A stretch of 64,000 nucleotides of DNA from Bactericera cockerelli (taxonomy: Eukaryota > Arthropoda > Insecta > Hemiptera > Triozidae), in assembly GCA_024516035.1 (NCBI GenBank), contig CM044961.1, forward strand, positions 18,233,374-18,297,373, given 5' to 3'. The notes under the pieces are model-generated. The model searched no databases. It saw nothing but the letters and a program-made list of their open reading frames with translations, and was not told the origin of the DNA. The position numbers and the translations under genes were made by a program. Shown here piece after piece: positions 63,101 to 64,000 of the stretch; positions within the stretch are counted from its first letter, which is position 1, and each line of letters starts with the position of its first letter.

Positions 63101-63789
63101 CCCAGCTGTAGCCAAGCTGGTTACTACAAGAAGAAGAAGAAAAGAGTTTGAAAATAAGGGTAAATTACTTCAGGAGAAGTCCATGAATGAAATGGGGCTG
63201 AGCCATTTCTCTTTCACCAAAGCAATAATACTGTAACTTACACCTCTACAACTTAATTTCCTTACACTACACCAAGTACAAAATTGGAATTTGAACCTGG
63301 TCTTCCTATGTGAACCAATTTGTCACAAAAGATCTATCTAAGGTCGCAGTGACAAAGAGCTTTCGTAGCCGATAGCCCTACCTTTACCAATACCAATGTG
63401 AACCAATGTTGATAGCAATTGAACCTCTGAGCATTCTTTTAAAATGTCCTATTTTTTTCTGGTTTTCCACAGCTCTTTACTATTCAGACAGGCCAGAGTT
63501 TCTCAAACACGTGGCGGCTCTGCGCTCCCAAGCCCCTGTCTTCCTCTCCATGCTGAACGAGACTCGGCGACAGATTCGCGAGCTGCGCACCACTCAGAAG
63601 ACCGCCCCCCGCCAGCTCTCAGCCCTGCAAGCCTACCGGCCCGTGCTGCGAGACCTGTCCCGTATTCTCATCTTACTCAACCGCGGGCCACCGAGCTTAC
63701 AGAGCACCATACCGCCCGCAGATTGGGAAACGCTGCTCGCCTGGGGCGAACGAGTTCTCAGCCGCTACAAGTCACAGAATCCACTCAAG
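60115..63789 (+). CDS. Single-pass membrane protein, possible Grindelwald-type TNF receptor
   Basis: There are four exons, 60115-60202, 61639-61911, 62412-62495 and 63473-63789. The first three junctions are phase 1. The last ends with a donor, so the gene continues off the right edge. Residues 1-20 are a signal peptide (MIFLHSFLSILLIIMTNAFI). A short ectodomain has a cysteine pattern CxxC...CxxC...C...C (NCFSCE; TCIKCV; DCPIGY; GTCGT) and an N-glycosylation site (NGT). A transmembrane helix covers about residues 105-128, followed by KKSQSNR. The cytosolic part has a conserved-looking block: YYSDRPEFLKHVAALRSQAP, VFLSMLNETRRQIREL and a helical ADWETLLAWGERVLSRY. Architecture and size fit insect Grindelwald, the Eiger/TNF receptor, but I recall that family only roughly. 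The last exon is far more GC-rich than the others. Confidence 0.7.
62110..62285 (-). mobile_element. 5S-type SINE, reversed
   Basis: CACTTTCAACTGCATGGTCA, CTACCCACATTAACCTCACC and GAGTTGGGCTGGAATGACAG follow the core and 3' end in reverse. It lies in an intron of the membrane-protein gene. Confidence 0.6.
62985..63140 (+). mobile_element. SINE family D fragment
   Basis: CTCACAATGGTTGATTGCAC, AGTTGGCTGGAGGCCATCAT and CAGCTGTAGCCAAGCTGGTT are the 3' half of the family seen at 40320-40590. Confidence 0.6.
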
Positions 63790-64000
63790 GTGAGAGCCTC
63801 TACCCATTGTAATCAAGTGGACGTCACGCCACTTTCTATGACTACTCTTCCTAATGAACAATAATACTAGCTTGTGGCCATATGAGACAGTTCAAAACAG
63901 AACATATTTCAGATAATACTTTGGTTTGGTTTACTGAGACATTAAAAAAAAATCACCTGTGACAATATCCATGGTCTTCATATTGTTTTTTTTTTTTCCT

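Overview
This window looks like nuclear DNA of an arthropod, most likely an insect. It has AT-rich introns and intergenic DNA, short GC-rich coding exons with canonical GT/AG junctions, and a dense load of short interspersed repeats. A sap-feeding hemipteran such as a psyllid is my guess, but nothing here proves the order. There are no prokaryotic features. A run of N at 39133-39232 is an assembly gap.

Layout, left to right. (1) 1-8079, minus: six consecutive coding exons of a helix-rich protein I cannot name. It continues off the left edge and lies among iterated copies of one of its own exon ends. (2) 8188-9445: a hAT-type element with an 8-bp target duplication. (3) 10808-12370, plus: PRPF38B splicing factor (two exons). 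(4) 15246-13900, minus: a three-exon gene for a predicted 55-residue protein. (5) 16393-16860: a relic of an R2-like retrotransposon. (6) 21273-19819, minus: histone H3.3, with the middle exon disrupted by small indels. (7) 38667-26349, minus: FBXO28-like F-box protein, seven exons, first exon missing at the gap. (8) 39233-40237, plus: the last two exons of a mitochondrial dicarboxylate carrier (SLC25A10-like), 5' part missing at the same gap. (9) 40600-48560: a repeat-rich stretch without a recognisable gene. (10) 59162-48833, minus: INPP5E-type phosphoinositide 5-phosphatase, seven exons, ending in a CaaX motif. A Tc1-type transposon lies in its last intron. (11) 60115-63789, plus, running off the right edge: a single-pass membrane protein that may be a Grindelwald-type TNF receptor, arranged head to head with INPP5E.

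The genes do not form a pathway; this is an ordinary eukaryotic gene neighbourhood. Two themes stand out. First, local duplications repeatedly cover exon-intron junctions, in one case growing into a 23-bp minisatellite. Second, the SINE families share parts: a 5S-rRNA-derived SINE with an exact 12-bp target duplication has the same central domain as a tRNA-derived SINE. Several coding breaks (H3.3, INPP5E exon 5, Tc1 transposase) are one- or two-base indels. They may be assembly errors rather than biology.
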